8,377 nucleotides of DNA from ZC4RG20 sp035760685. Lineage in GTDB: Bacteria > Pseudomonadota > Gammaproteobacteria > Steroidobacterales > Rariloculaceae. Positions 6,531 to 8,377 of this stretch are shown here, piece after piece (positions within the stretch are counted from its first letter, which is position 1; every line of letters starts with the position of its first letter). The position numbers and the translations under genes were made by a program. The notes under the pieces were generated by a model, which was not told where the DNA came from, searched no databases, and saw only the letters and a list, made by a program, of their open reading frames with translations. Location: NCBI GenBank assembly GCA_035760685.1, contig DASTSM010000255.1, positions 1-8,377 of the forward strand, given 5' to 3'.

Positions 6531-6794
6531 CGTAAGACAGCTCCGTATCGCAGGCAACGGCGACGAGGGCACGGGTGCGGCGCCTCGCGTGTGCAAGACG
6601 GCTTCGCGGCTCCGGCCGTCGGGCGGAATTCGCCTCGGGCGCGCGCTTGGATGTTCAGCGCGCGCCGGCGCGGGGGGAAGGACTATTTCCGGCCGGATCG
6701 CTTACATGGGGAAGCGCGCAGCCGGCGCAAGGCAAGCGGCGCAGGCAGGCAACGCGCTCGGCTACTCCTCCGCCGCACGCGCCGTCTCCGCGCG
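6531..6794. other. Intergenic spacer between extradiol enzyme and toxin-antitoxin operon
   Basis: These 264 bp lie downstream of the VOC gene and upstream of the antitoxin, and must hold the toxin-antitoxin promoter. Apart from the GC-rich hairpin at 6638-6666 and the antitoxin ribosome binding site I see no gene, no RNA gene and no recognisable promoter boxes. Confidence 0.55.
6638..6666. repeat. Perfect 9-bp GC hairpin
   Basis: GGCGCGCGC (6638-6646) is followed after an 11-nt loop by its exact inverse GCGCGCGCC (6658-6666). Neither strand has a T-run after the stem, so it is not a standard intrinsic terminator. Its place, between the 3' end of the VOC gene and the antitoxin gene on the same strand, would suit an insulator or a Rho-associated 3' structure. 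Confidence 0.5.
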
Positions 6795-7718
6795 CTACAC
6801 GCCCTTGTAAAGCAGCGAATCCTGCATGCCCTCGGCGAGGCACCACTCGGCGAAGCGCTCGGGCGTCTGCTCGAAGCTGCCGGGGACCCAGTTCTCGTCG
6901 ACCTGATCGGAGTCGAAGTCGTACTCGGCTGCGCCCCCGGAAGGGCAATGGAAGTACCAGAAGTAGCACGACGAGATCGGATGGCGGCCCGGGCCGAGCG
7001 CCGTCGTCCAGCCGCGCCGCGTCATGGCGAGGCCGCCGCCGAAGAGCTCGTGGATGCTGCCGAGCTCGAAGGCGACGTGATGAAAGCCGCGCTTCGGTCC
7101 GACGTTGAGCAGGAAGAGGTCGTGGTGGTGCGGTGACGCCGAGGCGCGCATGAAGTAGCCGCGGCCCGGATAGCAGTCGCTCACGATGAAACCGAGCCGC
7201 TCCGTGTAGAACTCGACCGCCTCCTCGATGCGCTCGCCGACCATGAAGACCGCGTGCGTCATCTCGAGCGGCGTCGCCGACGAGAAGAATTGGCCGCGCG
7301 TGTTGATCCGGTCGGGCCGGCCCGGGGTGTTGAACTTGAGCTCGGGCGCCTTGACGGGATGCCGCTTCGCGACGCGGAAGGCGATGCGGAATCCGAGCGG
7401 ATCGGCAAGGCGCAGGCTCCCGTCGCGGCCCTCGGTCACGTCGCGGTCGCGGCTCATCTCGTCCGCGACGGCGCGGAGGTCGTCGTGCGTCGCGACGCCG
7501 AAGGTCGCTTCGCGCAGCGTCTCGCCCGGGAGCGCCGGAGGCGGAAGGTTCGGATCTTCGGCGGGGCGTAGAATTACGCTCGATCCGTCCTGTGCCTCGA
7601 AGACGGCCTCCTGCCCGCTCGACGCCGCGGCCTTCAAGCCGAAGTCGGTCCAGAAGCGCCGCGACTTCTCGAGGTCGCGGACGCCGTAAGTCAGTGCATC
7701 GAGATTCGTGACACGCAT
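6795..7718 (-). CDS. Type I extradiol ring-cleavage dioxygenase-like VOC protein
   Basis: A 307-residue protein with two vicinal-oxygen-chelate domains, the length of two-domain type I extradiol dioxygenases such as BphC. Domain 1 starts at VTNLDALTYGVRDLEKSRRFW; domain 2 starts near residue 151 (LEMTHAVFMV). Likely Fe(II) ligands are H155, H214 (GFHHVAFE) and E265 (GGAAEYDFD). Second-sphere residues also line up: H199 (15 before H214), H246 (GRH, 19 before E265) and Y255 (10 before E265), the spacings I recall from BphC. It therefore looks like a working ring-cleavage enzyme rather than a generic VOC protein. The substrate is unknown; a catechol or catechol-carboxylate is likely. The ATG at 7718 has only a weak GAG upstream. 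The gene diverges from ubiX. Confidence 0.87.
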   Translation of the reverse strand: MRVTNLDALTYGVRDLEKSRRFWTDFGLKAAASSGQEAVFEAQDGSSVILRPAEDPNLPPPALPGETLREATFGVATHDDLRAVADEMSRDRDVTEGRDGSLRLADPLGFRIAFRVAKRHPVKAPELKFNTPGRPDRINTRGQFFSSATPLEMTHAVFMVGERIEEAVEFYTERLGFIVSDCYPGRGYFMRASASPHHHDLFLLNVGPKRGFHHVAFELGSIHELFGGGLAMTRRGWTTALGPGRHPISSCYFWYFHCPSGGAAEYDFDSDQVDENWVPGSFEQTPERFAEWCLAEGMQDSLLYKGV

Positions 7719-7887
7719 AAGCTCGTCGTCGCTCGCCGTGTGGATCCGGTCCGTGCCGCTAGTCTAGCCTGCGGCGCGGAGCCGCGCGCCGATTCGGCGC
7801 CTCGCGCCGGCGGGAAGATGCCCGAAGGGGGCGGCGCGGCGGCGCGATGCCGCTGCGTCGCGAGGCAACGTCGAAAAACGGCCTACG

Positions 7888-7896
7888 TGCTATCCT
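7888..7896 (+). promoter_or_regulatory. Candidate extended -10 promoter of ubiX
   Basis: TGC-TATCCT fits an extended -10 (TGn plus a hexamer matching TATAAT at 4 of 6). No good -35 lies 17 bp upstream, which is tolerated for extended -10 promoters. It would give a leader of about 75 nt before the GTG at 7979. Confidence 0.35.
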
Positions 7897-7956
7897 GCCG
7901 GCCTTCACGAGACGCCGGCCTCTCCGACACGCGCGATGCACGCATCGAGGGCCGGC
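7897..7956 (+). repeat. Dyads in the ubiX leader
   Basis: GCCGGC occurs at 7897-7902, 7914-7919 and 7951-7956; any two can pair. Between the second and third lies CGATGC-AC-GCATCG (7934-7947), a 6-bp inverted repeat. They could form leader RNA structure or be operator sites. In DNA this GC-rich some of this is expected by chance. Confidence 0.4.
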
Positions 7957-7978
7957 ACCACGAGGCGAGTCCATCGTC

Positions 7979-8377
7979 GTGAGCGAGCCAACGAAGCGCC
8001 GCATCGTCGTCGCGATCACGGGAGCGACGGGCGCCGTCTACGGCGTTCGAATGCTCGAGGTGCTGCGCGGGATCGAGGCCGTCGAGACGCACCTGATCGT
8101 CTCACGCGCGGGCGCGCTCAACGTCCAGACGGAGCTCGACGTCGGGAGGCGCGACGTCGAGGCGCTCGCCGACGTCGTCTACTCGGACCGCGACATCGGC
8201 GCGGCGCTCGCGAGCGGCTCGTTCCGGACGCACGGCATGATCGTCGCACCCTGCTCGATGAAGACGCTCGCGGCGCTCGCGACCGGCGTTACCGAGACGC
8301 TCATCGCGCGCGCCGCGGACGTCACGCTCAAGGAGCGCCGCCGCATCGTGCTGCTCGTGCGCGAGAGCCCGCTGCAT
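7979..8377 (+). CDS. ubiX: UbiX-family flavin prenyltransferase, Pad1/VdcB type (3' end outside window)
   Basis: The first 133 residues of a protein usually about 190-200 long; the frame is open to the window edge. UbiX/Pad1 enzymes attach a dimethylallyl group to FMN to make the prenylated flavin cofactor of UbiD-type decarboxylases. Seen here are the flavin-binding GATGA (15-19) followed by VYGVR, S42 in VSRAGAL, SGSFRTHGMIVAPCSMKTLAALATG (79-103) and KERRRIVLLVRESPLH (118-133), whose Arg and Glu match the cofactor-site REtPL motif. The SGSF...GM..APCS.KTL pattern is closer to Pad1/VdcB/BsdB proteins of phenolic-acid decarboxylase systems than to ubiquinone-pathway UbiX, which makes a catabolic role likely. 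The GTG start is set by the conserved N-terminus; GAGG at 7962-7965 is a weak ribosome binding site. A ubiD-like partner may lie beyond the right edge. Confidence 0.9.
   Translation, partial: MSEPTKRRIVVAITGATGAVYGVRMLEVLRGIEAVETHLIVSRAGALNVQTELDVGRRDVEALADVVYSDRDIGAALASGSFRTHGMIVAPCSMKTLAALATGVTETLIARAADVTLKERRRIVLLVRESPLH

Larger units (their letters stand above)
7719..7978. promoter_or_regulatory. Divergent control region, extradiol enzyme / ubiX
   Basis: 260 bp of non-coding sequence between divergent genes. It contains back-to-back dyads: GCGCGG-AG-CCGCGC (7774-7787) and a perfect 15-nt dyad, GCGCCGA-T-TCGGCGC (7786-7800). A plausible plus-strand extended -10, TGCTATCCT, lies at 7888-7896. 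Past the predicted transcription start there are two further GCCGGC copies and another dyad. No minus-strand promoter for the VOC gene stands out. The dyads are seen directly; regulatory use is inferred. Confidence 0.5.

Noticed and set aside
6151..6810. 219- and 283-codon plus-strand frames across the toxin-antitoxin and VOC 3' end
   Set aside because: They run opposite three well-supported minus-strand features and show no domain.
7740..7982. 80-codon plus-strand frame in the divergent region
   Set aside because: Low-complexity Ala/Arg composition, no ribosome binding site or recognisable motif, and it overlaps the candidate promoter and the ubiX start.
8102..8377. Minus-strand open frame to the right edge
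   Set aside because: It is the complement of the ubiX coding sequence, with no motif of its own.

Overview
The window is GC-rich DNA, probably from a member of the Pseudomonadota (Proteobacteria). This rests on its strongly G/C-ending codons, the Dcp-type peptidase, the LigC/LigI pair and the Pad1/VdcB-type UbiX. I cannot place it at a lower rank. It holds seven complete protein genes and one gene cut by the right edge. I see no rRNA, tRNA, CRISPR array or complete mobile element.

Layout, left to right. Positions 3-30 hold a palindrome of a type I recall as a dispersed repeat or transposon end. Next come two minus-strand genes: a Dcp-type M3 peptidyl-dipeptidase (167-2194) and, 106 bp upstream of it, an NAD(P)-dependent aldehyde dehydrogenase (2301-3737). 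A 214-bp divergent control region separates these from a plus-strand pair: a LigC/PmdC-type 4-carboxy-2-hydroxymuconate-6-semialdehyde dehydrogenase (3952-4896) and a LigI/PmdD-type 2-pyrone-4,6-dicarboxylate lactonase (4983-5867). Only 7 bp after the lactonase, and convergent with it, lies a small PIN-toxin/ribbon-helix-helix antitoxin operon (5875-6530, minus). A 264-bp spacer with a strong hairpin follows. Then comes a two-domain VOC protein with a complete type I extradiol dioxygenase residue set (6795-7718, minus). After a 260-bp divergent region rich in dyads, a Pad1/VdcB-type UbiX flavin prenyltransferase starts at 7979 and runs off the right edge.

How the genes fit together. LigC and LigI catalyse consecutive steps of the protocatechuate 4,5-cleavage pathway: ring-opened semialdehyde (as its cyclic hemiacetal) to 2-pyrone-4,6-dicarboxylate, then to the open-chain dicarboxylate. 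The usual type II ring-cleavage enzyme LigAB/PmdAB is not in the window, and neither are the later hydratase and aldolase. The extradiol enzyme, the aldehyde dehydrogenase and the prenyl-FMN synthase suggest a wider aromatic-acid catabolic neighbourhood: aldehyde oxidation, UbiD-type decarboxylation and ring cleavage. Whether the type I dioxygenase feeds LigC/LigI is the most interesting open question, and it is inference only.
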